Positions 1 through 8,930 of a stretch of DNA of 64,000 bases are shown here, in pieces. The notes beneath the pieces are model-generated. The model saw only the letters and a list, made by a program, of their open reading frames with translations. It did no database searches and was not told where the DNA came from. Position 1 is the first letter of the stretch, and the number at the start of each line of letters is the position of its first letter. Position numbers and translations under genes: made by a program. Source of the stretch: CADEEN01 sp963751775 (GTDB taxonomy: Bacteria > Pseudomonadota > Gammaproteobacteria > Burkholderiales > Burkholderiaceae_C). The DNA lies in assembly GCA_963751775.1 (NCBI GenBank), contig CAVVVW010000032.1, positions 77,427 to 141,426 on the forward strand. The letters run 5' to 3'.

Positions 1-964
1 GCGTGGTCCCCTGTGTGACGGCAGCAGGCCAGCGCGCCTGCGTCCAACCCTTGGGCAATCCGGCCTCGGGCGTCATGCCGTAGACCGGCTCGCCGGGCAG
101 GCCCTTCTTCAGCGGCTCGCGCGCCGCGATGAGCTTGTCCAGGTCGACGCCGGTGCGTATGCCCATGGCCTCGAACATGAACACCAGGTCTTCGGTGACC
201 ACGTTGCCCGACGCGCCCGGCGCGTAAGGGCAACCGCCAAGACCGCCCAACGACGCATCGAACGTGCGCACGCCGACGTCGTAGGCAGCCAGGCAGTTGG
301 CCAACCCGAGACCGCGCGTGTTGTGCATGTGGGCGGCCCCGGTGCGCTCGCCGATCACGGCGCGCACCTTGTTGAACAGGCGGCGCACCTGCGCCGGATT
401 GGCCATGCCCGTGGTGTCGGACAGGCCCGCCTCGTCGACTCCGGCGTCGACGGCTTGTGCGGCCATCCAGACCACGTCCTCGTCGCTGACCTCGCCCTGG
501 ATCGTGCAACCGAAGGCAGTGGAAATGCCGGCCTCGATCTTCACGCCGGGCGCGATCTCGTCACGCAGGCGGGCGATGGCGCGTATCTCCTCGACCATCT
601 GCTCGCGCGTCTTGCGCACGTTGGCCATCATGTGCGCTGCACTGGCCGAGACCGGGATGGTCAGCTTGTGCACACCCGCGCGCAGCGCGGCCTCGGCGCC
701 GCGCAGGTTGGGCACCAAGGCCATCACGGTCACGCCGGGGTGCGTCAGCGCGTGCCGCACGACCTCGGCCGCATCGGCCATCTGCGGCAGCAGCTTGGCC
801 GGCACGAACGAGCAGACCTCGATCTCGCGCAGGCCCGCGGCCACCAGCGCGTCGAGCCAGACGAACTTGTCGGCGGTGGCCATCACGGCCTTGACCGACT
901 GCAGGCCGTCGCGGGGCCCGACCTCGCTGATCAGGACGTCGGGCTGGGTGGCGGTCGCACTCAT
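1..964 (-). CDS. Hydroxymethylglutaryl-CoA lyase-like protein (3' end outside window)
   Basis: DRE-TIM/HMGL-like metal-dependent aldolase that would split an HMG-CoA-type 3-hydroxyacyl-CoA into acetyl-CoA and a keto acid. The protein begins MSATATQPDVLISEVGPRDG; EVGPRDG is the family's N-terminal metal and acid/base motif. Further on are AHMHNTRGLG (metal-binding His pair) and GGLGGCPYAPGASGN, the glycine-rich loop with the catalytic Cys. ATG at 964 has AGGAG nine bases upstream. About 321 residues are visible, close to full length, and the stop lies left of the window. It is the last visible gene of the leftward operon, 38 bp after the dehydroquinase gene. The family is secure. The true substrate is not: in this operon it may cleave a different branched acyl-CoA. 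Confidence 0.88.
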   Translation of the reverse strand, partial: MSATATQPDVLISEVGPRDGLQSVKAVMATADKFVWLDALVAAGLREIEVCSFVPAKLLPQMADAAEVVRHALTHPGVTVMALVPNLRGAEAALRAGVHKLTIPVSASAAHMMANVRKTREQMVEEIRAIARLRDEIAPGVKIEAGISTAFGCTIQGEVSDEDVVWMAAQAVDAGVDEAGLSDTTGMANPAQVRRLFNKVRAVIGERTGAAHMHNTRGLGLANCLAAYDVGVRTFDASLGGLGGCPYAPGASGNVVTEDLVFMFEAMGIRTGVDLDKLIAAREPLKKGLPGEPVYGMTPEAGLPKGWTQARWPAAVTQGTT

Positions 965-1002
965 GGTTCGCACTCCTGGGTGATCGGCAGCGGCGCCGCC
1001 GG

Positions 1003-1785
1003 CTAGGTGCCGAGCACGGCCTTGCGGGTGGCCTGCAGCACGGCGCGCAGGTCCTCGATCGGGACCTGCCCCGGCGCCGAACTGCCCTTGCCGACGGCGA
1101 AGGTGACGGTCGAGCCGAAGGCCCAGCCGACCATCCGCGACAGCGACCCGTAGGCGCCCATCGACATGCTGATCAGCGGCAGCGCCACCGTCTGGCTCGC
1201 GGCATGGGTGGCAGCGAGCAGGGTCAACACATCCTGCGGCCCCTGCGGCATGACGGCGATCTTGGCCACGTCGGCGCCGAGGCGCTCGGCCTCGGCGAAC
1301 TTGGCGCTCAGCCAGGCCACGTCCGGCGTGGCCTTGAAGTTGTGATACGAGGCCACGAGCGGCAGTTCATTCGCGCGCGTCGCGGCGCGGATGCGCGCGA
1401 AGTCGGCGGCGTCACTGGACATCTCCCAGTCGACCATGTCGATGCAACGCGCTTCGCACACGGCCTCGTGGACGCGAACGACATCGGCCTCGTCCAGCGT
1501 GATCGGCTGGCCGCCCTCGCGCGTCGAACGGCGGGTGAACAGCACCGGCGTCTCGCCGGCGGCGGCACGGATCGCGCGCGCGGTGGCGATCACGGCCTGG
1601 GCATCGCCGAGCCCGGCGAAGAAGTCGACCCGCCACTCGAGCAGGTCAGGCGCCTTTGGCAGCACCGTCGCGAGTTCGGCGAGGATTTCCTCGCGCGTGC
1701 GGCCAACCAGCGGCGTGCAGATCAAGGGCAGCTTGCCGCCGGCAACCGGCTTGCCGCGCAGGTGGATCAGTCGGGTCGGGGTCAC
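1003..1785 (-). CDS. aroD: Type I 3-dehydroquinate dehydratase (active-site complete copy)
   Basis: Class I (Schiff-base) dehydroquinase, 260 residues, the usual family size. It converts 3-dehydroquinate to 3-dehydroshikimate by syn dehydration. Every key position is recognisable: LLEWRVD (Glu50), FTRRS, SYHNF (His148), ADVAKIAVMPQ (Schiff-base Lys175), SLSRMVG (Arg217) and SAPGQVPI (substrate-binding Ser/Gln). The start is GTG at 1785 with AAAGGA upstream. It lies 34 bp downstream of a diverged paralogue (1820-2614) in the same operon. Many Burkholderiales use a type II enzyme (AroQ) for chorismate synthesis, so a type I copy next to an aldehyde dehydrogenase and a ThDP enzyme is more likely catabolic. 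That role is inference; the enzyme family is not. Confidence 0.85.
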   Translation of the reverse strand: MTPTRLIHLRGKPVAGGKLPLICTPLVGRTREEILAELATVLPKAPDLLEWRVDFFAGLGDAQAVIATARAIRAAAGETPVLFTRRSTREGGQPITLDEADVVRVHEAVCEARCIDMVDWEMSSDAADFARIRAATRANELPLVASYHNFKATPDVAWLSAKFAEAERLGADVAKIAVMPQGPQDVLTLLAATHAASQTVALPLISMSMGAYGSLSRMVGWAFGSTVTFAVGKGSSAPGQVPIEDLRAVLQATRKAVLGT

Positions 1786-1819
1786 GGCGTGTCCTTTGAA
1801 TTCGTTGCGGACAATGACA

Positions 1820-2614
1820 TCAGAACATCTCGCCGCCGCGCGAGCGGCGCAGGATGTCGAGCACGGTGACGAGATCGCCGATCGGAATCTGCCCCGGGGC
1901 CGAGGCCGCCTCGCCGACGGCGTAGCTCAGGCAGGAGCCGAACAGCCCACCGACCATCCGCGTGACCGAGCCCAGCGGCCCGACCGACATGCTGATCAAG
2001 GGGATATGGGCCTTCTCGTCGGCGCGTGCCGTTGCGGCCAGCAGCGTGAGCACATCGGCACGGTCGCGCGGCATCACCGACACCATCGCCACGTCCGCCC
2101 CCTGGCGCTCGGCCTCGAGGAAACGGTCGACCAGGAAGTCGATGCCCGGCGTGTAGCCGAAGTTGTGATACGACAGGATCAGCCGCGTCTCGTTCGCGTG
2201 GGCGCTCTCGCGCACGCGCTGCAGCAGCCGGGCCTCGTGCTCCAGTTCGTAGTCGACGAAGTCGACGAGCCGGCTGGCGCTCACCGCGGCGTAGAGCCCG
2301 ACCACCTGTTCGTCGTCGATGGCTATGGGCTGCCCACCCTCCTTGCTCGAGCGGCAGGTGAAGACCAGCGGCCGCGTGCCGCAGGCGGCGCGCAGCGCCT
2401 TTGCCGTGTCGAGCACCGCGGCCGTGTCGGCAACGGCTTCGAAGTAGTCGGCCCGCCATTCGATGAGGTCGGGCTTCTTCGTCAGGATGCTCGCGAGTTC
2501 CGCCAGCAGACGCTTCTTCGACCGGCCTACCAGCGGCGTGCCGATCAGCGGCGTTTCGCCGCCCTTTTGCTTGCCGCGGCGGCCGACCACCAGCTTGTGT
2601 TTCATGTCATGCAC
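1820..2614 (-). CDS. Type I dehydroquinase paralogue lacking the Schiff-base lysine
   Basis: Full-length homologue (264 residues) of the neighbouring dehydroquinase. It keeps IEWRADY (Glu52), FTCRSSKEGGQ, LSYHNF (His150), TRMVGG and SAPGQIPI. In the ADVAKIAVMP motif the lysine is replaced: the sequence reads ADVAMVSVMPRD, with Met177 encoded by the codon at 2086-2084. The family needs that lysine to form the covalent imine, so the protein either lacks normal dehydroquinase activity or works by another mechanism or on another substrate. GTG at 2614 has AGGAG seven bases upstream; ATG at 2605 is an alternative start. The reading frame is intact, which argues against simple decay. It sits between the shikimate-dehydrogenase-like gene and the intact paralogue. 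It could form a heteromer with that paralogue, but nothing in the sequence proves this. Confidence 0.82.
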   Translation of the reverse strand: MHDMKHKLVVGRRGKQKGGETPLIGTPLVGRSKKRLLAELASILTKKPDLIEWRADYFEAVADTAAVLDTAKALRAACGTRPLVFTCRSSKEGGQPIAIDDEQVVGLYAAVSASRLVDFVDYELEHEARLLQRVRESAHANETRLILSYHNFGYTPGIDFLVDRFLEAERQGADVAMVSVMPRDRADVLTLLAATARADEKAHIPLISMSVGPLGSVTRMVGGLFGSCLSYAVGEAASAPGQIPIGDLVTVLDILRRSRGGEMF

Positions 2615-2671
2615 CCCTGTGCTCCTGCATTGTTGAATTCTCCGGCGAAGCCAGGCGCGCGGCCCGGCGCC

Positions 2672-3506
2672 TCAGTACGCGACCCGCGACACCGCCCGCA
2701 GCTCCTCGGGCGTGGTCGAGCCGAAGCCGAAGAACTCGAGGTAGGCGGGGATCATCTCGAACAGCATCTCGGTGCCCACCTGGATGCGGCAGCCGCGGTC
2801 GAGTGCCGCCTGCAGCAGCGGCGTGACCTCCTGCTGCATCACGACCTCGCCGACCATGCTGCTCTTCGACAGTCGCGAGACGTCGAACGGCAGCGGGTCG
2901 CCCGCCTTCATGCCCAGCGGGGTGGCGTTCACCACCAGATCGTAGCCGGCCGGGTCATTGCTGCCGCTGCGCACGTCGATCTTCGGATAGTGCTGCCGCA
3001 GCCGCGCAGCCAGGCCCTCGGCCGCCTCGGCCCGGGTGTCGAACACGGCCATCCGCGCCGGCCGCTCGGCGGCCAGCGAGGCGGCGATCGCCGAGCCGAC
3101 GCCGCCGGCGCCGACCACCAGGCACGACGCACCGTCGAGCCGCAAGCCCTTGCGCAGCACGCCGCGCACGAAGCCGGCGCCGTCGAACATGTCGCCCAGC
3201 AGGCGGCCGTCCGGCTGCAGCCGCAAGCGCGTTGCAGGAATCGGCGATCTGCACCGCCGTGCTCGCCTCGTCGAGCAACCTCACCGTCGTCACCTTGTGC
3301 GGCATCGTGATCAGGGCGCCGTGGAAGTTGGTGAAGCGGCGGATCGCGGCCAGCGCCGCGGGGTAGTCCTCGGCCTTCACGCCCATCGGCACGACCACCG
3401 CGTCGATGCCGCGGCTCTCGAACCAGGGGTTGTAGATCAGAGGCGCCTTGAACGCTTCGGTGGGGTAGCCGATGTGGGCGATGAGCCGCGTCTTGCCGCT
3501 GATCAT
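2672..3506 (-). CDS. Shikimate 5-dehydrogenase-like oxidoreductase, frameshifted
   Basis: NAD(P)-dependent dehydrogenase of the AroE/YdiB fold in two pieces. The N-terminal domain runs from ATG 3506 (MISGKTRLIAHIGYPTEAFK) through ITMPHKVT (catalytic Lys about residue 71) to IADSCNA. One extra base near 3230 then moves the frame, and LRLQPDGRLLGDMFDGAGF, the Rossmann motif VVGAGGVGSAIA, VNATPLGM and a normal C-terminus follow, ending at 2672. Two substrate positions are unusual. The Ser-x-Ser pair that holds the shikimate carboxylate in AroE (HSxSP) is replaced by TEAFKAP, and the usual NTDG is MFDG. The protein therefore probably acts on a related but different ring compound. It is the fourth gene of the leftward operon, directly upstream of the two dehydroquinase genes. 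Confidence 0.78.
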
Positions 3507-3552
3507 GGAAGTCTCTTGCCGGGGATGGCCATCGCGCCGATTCGTGTCTCGC

Positions 3553-4381
3553 TCACGCAGCGCGAGGCCTGGGATGCGCCGCGAGGTAGGCCTTCAGCGT
3601 CTCGCAGGCAGCGCGTCGCGTGCTCGGCGTAGCCCATCTCCTCGTGGCAAACCTTGTTCGGCAACTCGATCGAGTAGACGCAGGGCGGGAGGTGCTCGAG
3701 GATGCTGGCGACGTCGATGCCGCCTTCGCCGACGTACAGGCGTGCCTCGCGCAGGATGCGGATCATCTCCTGCCGCTCGGTCGGGATCTCCGCCGGCGCG
3801 TCGCACAGGTGCGCGAAGTGGAACCACTCGCGCGGCAAGGCACGCAGCTTGGCGGGATCGTCGCCGGCACGGTGGAAGTGATGCATGTCGACCATCAGGC
3901 CGGCGTTGCTGCGCTCGATCGTCCTCAGCACGTCCACCGACTGCGCCAGGTTGCGCACCGCCGCGATCGGCACGTACTCCAGGTCCACCGTCAGGCCCAG
4001 CGGTTTGGCGAGGTCGCAGAGTTCGGCGAACTTCTCGATGTAGTAGTCGCGCTCGCCGCTCCAGATCGACGACAGCACGGCCTTCGCGCCAAGCTCCGCG
4101 GCCACCTCCATCGCCGGCAGGTAGCTCTTCGGGTCAACGCCCTCGAAGATGCGCGCCAGCTCGATGTCGTGCACGCGCACGCCGGTGGCGGCCAGCGCCC
4201 GTTTGGTCTGCTTCAGCATCTCGCGGTTCTCGGCGAGTGCGTAGTTCGGCTCGCCCGGCAGGCCCATGTAGATGGGCCGGATGCTGACGTAGTCGTAGCC
4301 GGCGCGCGCCGCGATGTAGGTCATCTCCGGCGGCGCGCAGCCCAGCACCGTCAGGTGGGCCAGCGAGAATTCCTGGGCCAT
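3553..4381 (-). CDS. Sugar phosphate isomerase/epimerase-type TIM barrel protein, frameshifted near its end
   Basis: Xylose-isomerase-like (AP endonuclease 2) TIM barrel protein of about 275 residues, the fold of IolE/IolI and of some 3-dehydroshikimate dehydratases. Visible landmarks are DLEYVPI, LMVDMHHFHRAG (metal-binding Asp/His), FAHLCDAP and YVGEGGIDV. After HATRCL, near 3600, one extra base shifts the frame. The conserved ending ETLKAYLAAHPRPRAA then finishes at the stop at 3553; without the correction the frame runs on to 3503 and overlaps the next gene. The start is ATG 4381, 16 bp downstream of the ThDP enzyme gene. The neighbouring shikimate-pathway-like enzymes suggest dehydration or isomerisation of a cyclic polyol acid. 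The substrate cannot be read from sequence. Confidence 0.78.
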
Positions 4382-4397
4382 GGCTGGTGATTCCCGT

Positions 4398-6167
4398 TCA
4401 GTTGCCGGTCGAAACGTGGTGGACCTTCTTGCCCGGTGAGTAGATGTCCATGATGTTCCAGTGGCCCGCCGTGGGCACCGGCTCGTTCTTCATGAAGACA
4501 TCGATGACGACGGGGCGCTTGGACTTGATGGCCTTCTCCAGCGCAGGCTTGAGCGCCGCGGCGGAGGTGACCTTCACGCCGTCGACGCCGTAGGCGCGGG
4601 CGATCGCCGCGTAATCGGGCGACCAGGACTTGCCGTTCTTCTCGAACACCGTCGCGAAGGTCGTGCCGAAGTGCGCCAGCTCGAGGCCGGCGATGGTGCC
4701 GAACGCGTGGTTGTTCATGATGACCCAGATCACCGCGATGTCTTCTTCGAACGCGGTGGCCAGCGCCGCCGGGTTCTGGCCGAAGCCGCCGTCGCCGATC
4801 AAGGCCACGACGACCTTGTCCGGCCGGGCCACCTTCGCGCCCAGCGCGGCCGGCGCGCCGAAGCCCATCGTCGCGAAGCCGCCGGGAGTGAAGACGCTGC
4901 CGGGGGTGTAGATCGGGAACTGCTGGGCCATGCCGTTCTTGTTCCAGCCGACGTCGGTGCACAGCAGCGCGTCACGCGGCATGACGGCACGCAGGTCGGC
5001 CAGAATGCGCTCGGGCCGCATCGGCCAGGCGTCGCTCGCCATCGCCTTCTTGTTGCCGGCGACGAACTTCTTGCGGTTGGCCGCCATCTCGGCGACGAGC
5101 TTGGGCCGCTGCACGCCCTTCGGCGCGAGCTTGCGAGCGACCCGGTTCAGCACCCGCAGCGCACCCTTGAGGTCCGCCACCGCGCCGATCGCCACCGGGA
5201 AGTTGCGGCCGATCTCGGCCGGATCGATGTCGATGTGGATCAGCTTGGTCGGCGGCATGCGGAAGGTGTATTTCTCCTCCCACGAACTGCAGTCGGCCTC
5301 GGAGAAGCGCGTGCCGAGGCCGAGGATCCAGTCGGCACCCTTGCACTTGTCGTTGATGAACTTCGTGCCCCAGAACCCGGTCATGCCCAGGATCAGCGGA
5401 TGGTCGTCGGGCAGCGCGCCCTTGCCCATCAATGTGTGCGCGACCGGCAGCGACAGATGCTCGGCCAGCTCACGCATCTCGGTCGCCGCGTCGGCCAGCA
5501 GGATGCCGCCGCCCACGTACATCAGCGGCGACTTCGCGGCCAGCAGCGCACGGACGATCTGCGCGGCCGTCTCGTCATCGAGCGCGGGCTTGTGCAGCGT
5601 CTTGCTGTTGGCCAGCGTGCGCTTCCACAGCGCCACGTCGATCTGCGCGGAGAAGATGTCCATCGGCACGTCGACCAGCACCGGCCCCGGGCGCCCGCTC
5701 TCGGCGAGGGTGAACGCCTTCTCCAGGATCTCGGGCAGCAGGTGCGCCGAATCGACGCGCCACGCGCGCTTCACGAACGGCCGGTAGATCTCGTACTGCG
5801 ACGCGTCGGCGTGCAGGTTCACTTCCTGGTGCGGGTGCTTGCCGTAGTAGTGCGTCGGCACGTCGCCGGCGATCACCACCATCGGGATCGAGTCGAGCGC
5901 GGCGTTGGCCACGCCGGTCGCGGCGTTGGTGAGGCCGGGCGAGAGGTGCGACAGCACGACCGACGCCTTGTTCGTCGCCCGCGCGTAGCCGTCGGCCGCG
6001 TGCGCGGCGATCTGCTCGTGACGGGTGTTGATGAACTTGATCTTCTTGCTCTTCGACAGTGCCGCCAGCACGGCGATGTTGGTGTGCCCGCACAGGCCGA
6101 AGATGTGCTGGACGCCGCGGGCTTCCAGATACTTGACGAGCTGGTTGGCGATCAGATCTTTCTTCAC
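4398..6167 (-). CDS. Thiamine-diphosphate-dependent enzyme, acetolactate-synthase superfamily
   Basis: Complete 589-residue ThDP enzyme with the standard three domains: Pyr domain (INTRHEQIAAHAADGYA, with the cofactor-activating Glu at about 51), central domain (VGGGILLAD to IDIDPAEIG) and PP domain (IGDGGFGQNPAAL to VIMNNHAFG, the Mg/diphosphate motif at about 460-490). Family members include acetolactate synthase, sulfoacetaldehyde acetyltransferase, cyclohexane-1,2-dione hydrolase and IolD, a ring-opening hydrolase of inositol breakdown. GTG at 6167 is the start, with AAGGAG six bases upstream. It follows an acylating aldehyde dehydrogenase and precedes a TIM barrel dehydratase/isomerase. 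That order fits C-C cleavage of a cyclic or alpha-keto intermediate giving an aldehyde. The exact reaction is inference. Confidence 0.8.
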   Translation of the reverse strand: MKKDLIANQLVKYLEARGVQHIFGLCGHTNIAVLAALSKSKKIKFINTRHEQIAAHAADGYARATNKASVVLSHLSPGLTNAATGVANAALDSIPMVVIAGDVPTHYYGKHPHQEVNLHADASQYEIYRPFVKRAWRVDSAHLLPEILEKAFTLAESGRPGPVLVDVPMDIFSAQIDVALWKRTLANSKTLHKPALDDETAAQIVRALLAAKSPLMYVGGGILLADAATEMRELAEHLSLPVAHTLMGKGALPDDHPLILGMTGFWGTKFINDKCKGADWILGLGTRFSEADCSSWEEKYTFRMPPTKLIHIDIDPAEIGRNFPVAIGAVADLKGALRVLNRVARKLAPKGVQRPKLVAEMAANRKKFVAGNKKAMASDAWPMRPERILADLRAVMPRDALLCTDVGWNKNGMAQQFPIYTPGSVFTPGGFATMGFGAPAALGAKVARPDKVVVALIGDGGFGQNPAALATAFEEDIAVIWVIMNNHAFGTIAGLELAHFGTTFATVFEKNGKSWSPDYAAIARAYGVDGVKVTSAAALKPALEKAIKSKRPVVIDVFMKNEPVPTAGHWNIMDIYSPGKKVHHVSTGN

Positions 6168-6389
6168 GGATTACTCCTTCGAACTCTCACGATGACGGCC
6201 GTGCGGCCGCGACAGTTTGTCTTCAGGCGGGGCCGGCGGCGCCCCGGTCCGCCCTGAGCGGTGGGCTGCGGCGGGGTGGCCGCGTGTATCGGTGGTCGAT
6301 GGAGCCGCCGCAGGAGACCGTCGATCCGGCCGCCCTCCGGCTCCTGCTGAACATCAGCCACACCATCACAAGAAGCCGAACGGTGCCGA

Positions 6390-7839
6390 TCAGGTCGTGA
6401 TCGTCTCGACTTCGGCTTCCAATGCCGGGTCGTAGAAGGGGCCGAACAGCTCCTCGTCGGTGGGCTTGTCCTCCTTGATCGGCACCGACACCCAGGTGGT
6501 GTTCAGGTAGTGCTTCAGGTTCACGTTCTCGGAAATGACGTTGCCGCCCCAGGTGCCACAGCCCAGGCTGGAGGTCATCGGCATGCCGTTGTTGAAGGCC
6601 CCGGCATTGGCCTTCGATTGCGGCTGGCGCACCATGATCCGCGACACCGGCGCTGCCAGGCCGAGGCGGTGGATGTGGTCGGCGTCGAAAGAGTAGATGC
6701 CGCAGGAGTGACCCTTGCCACCGACCTCGTAGATGGCACGCATCATGTCCAATGCCTGATCGAAGCCCTTGTACTTGTACAGCGCCAGCAGGGTGGTGAG
6801 CTTCTCGCCGGAGAAATGGTGCTCCTTGCCGATGCCGTCGCCGTGCACCATGATGAACTTGCGATCGGCCGGAATCTCGAAGCCGGCGATCTTCGCCAGT
6901 TGCTGCGGCGCGATGGCGACCGTGGATCGACGTGCGATGGCGTTCGCTGTCCCACATCGCCTTGCGCAGCAGCTCCTTCTCGGCCGGCGAGGCGAGGTGC
7001 CCGCCTTCCTTCTGCAACTGGGCCACCAGCTTGTCGAAGATCGATTCCTCGATGATCAGGTTGCCATCGGCCGAGCAACCCGAGCCGAAATCGGAGGTCT
7101 TCGACAGCCGCGTGTTGTGCGCCGCTTCCTGGATGTTGGCGGTCTCGTCGATGATCATCGTCGAGTTGCCGGCGCCCACGCCGTAGGCGGGCGTGCCCGA
7201 GCTGTAGGCCGCGCGCACCATCGGCTGGCCGCCGGTGGCGATGATCAGGTCGGCGCGCGCCATCAGCGCCTGCGACATCGGGATGTTGACCTTGGTCAGG
7301 CACTGCAGGATGTCGGGCGGCGCGCCTTCGCGCTCGAGCGCCTCGCGCATCAGGCGCACGGTCTCGAACGAGGTCTTCTTCGAGCGCGGGTGCGGCGAGA
7401 AGATGACCACGTCGCGCGCCTTGATGCCGTAGATCGCATTGCCGGCGGGCGTCAGGTCGGGGTTGGTCGTCGGCACGATGCAGGCGATGATGCCGGCGGG
7501 CTTGCCGTACTTGACGATGCCCTTCTCGGGGAGCTCCTCGATGATGCCCACGCTCTTCTGGCGCAGCGCGTCGCGCAGCACACCGCGGATCTTCATGCGC
7601 TTGCCCATGCGACTGACCGCGTCACCAAGCCCCGACTCCTGGATGCCCATGTCGACGAGCCGGGTAAAGGTCTGCTTGTTCGCAACCGCCCACGCCACCG
7701 CCTGGCACAGCCGGTCGACCCTGGCCTGGTCGTAGGTCTCGATGACGGCCAGCGCCTTGCGGGCGCGTTCGAAGGTCTCGTCGAGTTCCTGCCGCTGTTC
7801 CGGCGTGATGCTCTTCTTCTCTTCGGCTGTGGTGGTCAT
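6390..7839 (-). CDS. Acylating (CoA-dependent) aldehyde dehydrogenase, SauS/EutE-like, frameshifted
   Basis: CoA-acylating aldehyde dehydrogenase that would oxidise an aldehyde to acyl-CoA with NAD(P). The N-terminal two thirds run from ATG 7839 (AGGAGA upstream) and include GIIACIVPTTNP, SPHPRSKK, TGGQPMVRAAYSSG and TSDFGSGCSADGN (catalytic Cys region). One extra base near 6915 breaks the frame after RHRTSI. It resumes as TVAIAPQQLAKIAGFEIP and runs through FMVHGDGIG, GGKGHSCGIYS, NNGMPMTSSLGCGTWGG and LNTTWVSVPI to the stop at 6390. The closest family I recognise is the SauS/EutE type. Being first in the leftward operon fits the product of the ThDP enzyme being trapped as a CoA ester. The 222 bp to the next gene hold nothing I can support. 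Confidence 0.82.
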
Positions 7840-8178
7840 ATTGGAAGTCTCCTGGCGTGGTTCGAAACGGGTGGAGTCTGAGAACTGCGCTGCGACATTC
7901 AACGAGCGTGATGCAGGTCCGCCGGGTTCTTTGCGGAATCACTGCGCTTCACGTCGTCTCGTCCGGCTGCCGGATTCGGCGTCCGTCCGTCGCAGACCTC
8001 AGACGTGACGATAGACCTCGCGAGACCTGGCGTCCACGCCGCAGCGCCAATCCGTCGAACTTGTCGGCGCAATGCCGGCACGACGAGTTCACCACGAATG
8101 AGCCTGCAGTCTGCCGCGCATGCCACCTGATCACAGCGAGCCATGCTGCAATGCACAAACTATCGGCCTTGCAGCAAC
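7840..8178. other. Long leader between the divergent promoter and the aldehyde dehydrogenase gene
   Basis: About 340 bp with no convincing gene on either strand: the short open frames have poor codon bias, no ribosome-binding site and no recognisable motif. If the promoter at 8188-8216 is used, this is the 5' untranslated leader of the leftward operon. I see no known riboswitch or strong terminator in it. Confidence 0.4.
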
Positions 8179-8216
8179 TTGACGAGTATGTTAAATTTTT
8201 CTAACGACTTCGTCAA
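8179..8216. promoter_or_regulatory. Palindromic operator candidate for the TetR-family regulator
   Basis: Inverted repeat of 38 bp with outer arms TTGACGA (8179-8185) and TCGTCAA (8210-8216) and inner arms GTTA (8190-8193) and TAAC (8202-8205), all sharing one centre near 8197.5. It is an AT-rich island in GC-rich DNA just before the tetR-like gene and overlaps the leftward promoter. This is the standard layout for a TetR repressor that controls itself and a divergent operon. Confidence 0.6.
8188..8216 (-). promoter_or_regulatory. Sigma-70-like promoter for the leftward catabolic operon
   Basis: On the minus strand TTGACG (8216-8211), a 17-bp spacer and TAACAT (8193-8188) form a near-consensus promoter reading toward the aldehyde dehydrogenase gene. 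It lies entirely within the palindrome at 8179-8216, so a bound regulator would block RNA polymerase. Seen in sequence; activity is inferred. Confidence 0.55.
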
Positions 8217-8265
8217 TTCCAACGCGCCGATGGTCCTTCAGGCCTCAACGAACCGCACCACTGCC

Positions 8266-8904
8266 ATGCGCAAGCCCAAGTCGCCGGAGGCGAATCGGGC
8301 GCGGATTCTGGCGTCCGCAACCGGCGCCTTCGCGGCGCTCGGCTACGGCGGCGCGCGCATGGACGCCATCGCCGCGCGCACGCACACCACGCGCGCGATG
8401 ATCAACTACTACTTCGGCGGCAAGGAGCAGCTCTACCTGGCGGTCCTCGAGCAGGTCTACGCCGAGATCCGACAGGCCGAAGACGGGCTCGAACTCGACC
8501 ACCTGGAGCCAGTCGAGGCGATGCGCCAGATCATCGAGTTCACCTACGACTACTACGTCGAGCACGAGTACTTCGTTCGCATCGTCGTGGCGGAGAACCA
8601 GGCCCGCGGCCGGCACATGAAGCGCTCTTCGACGCTGCGTTCGCTCAACCGTCCGATCGTCGAGCGGCTCGGCGCGGTCATCGCAAGAGGGCAGGCCGCT
8701 GGCGTGTTCCGCCGCGACATCGACACAGTCGATGTCCACATGGCGATCGCCGCCTTGGGCATGTTCAACGTCACGAATCAATTCACCTTCGGCGCGCTTT
8801 TCCAGCGGGAAATGGGCTCCAAAGGCGACGTCACCGGCCGCCGTGGAATCGTGGCCGATATCATCCTGAGCTGGCTCGTTCACGCGCGCGCGCCGGCTCG
8901 CTGA
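8266..8904 (+). CDS. TetR/AcrR-family transcriptional regulator
   Basis: TetR-type repressor of about 212 residues. The N-terminal helix-turn-helix is clear: ANRARILASATGAFAALGYG, then MDAIAARTHTTRAMINYYFG and KEQLYLAVLEQVY. The C-terminal half matches the CECR/TetR ligand-binding type (IVVAENQARGRHM, FNVTNQFTFG). I chose ATG 8266 (MRKPKSPEANRAR), which gives the usual short arm before the HTH. ATG 8230 is also open but only 13 bp beyond the palindrome, and no start has a strong ribosome-binding site. The gene is 26 bp upstream of the TRAP receptor gene and divergent from the aldehyde dehydrogenase operon. It probably senses the substrate or a CoA ester of this island. Confidence 0.85.
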   Translation: MRKPKSPEANRARILASATGAFAALGYGGARMDAIAARTHTTRAMINYYFGGKEQLYLAVLEQVYAEIRQAEDGLELDHLEPVEAMRQIIEFTYDYYVEHEYFVRIVVAENQARGRHMKRSSTLRSLNRPIVERLGAVIARGQAAGVFRRDIDTVDVHMAIAALGMFNVTNQFTFGALFQREMGSKGDVTGRRGIVADIILSWLVHARAPAR

Positions 8905-8930
8905 AGTCACACTTCGCTGAGGAGCTAACC

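Noticed and set aside
4461..6257. 598-codon open frame antisense to the ThDP enzyme
   Set aside because: Composition typical of antisense shadows in GC-rich DNA, and no recognisable family.
6164..6361. Possible 65-residue gene between the aldehyde dehydrogenase and the ThDP enzyme
   Set aside because: No ribosome-binding site, Arg/Pro-rich shadow-like composition, no recognised family, and it overlaps the start of the next gene.
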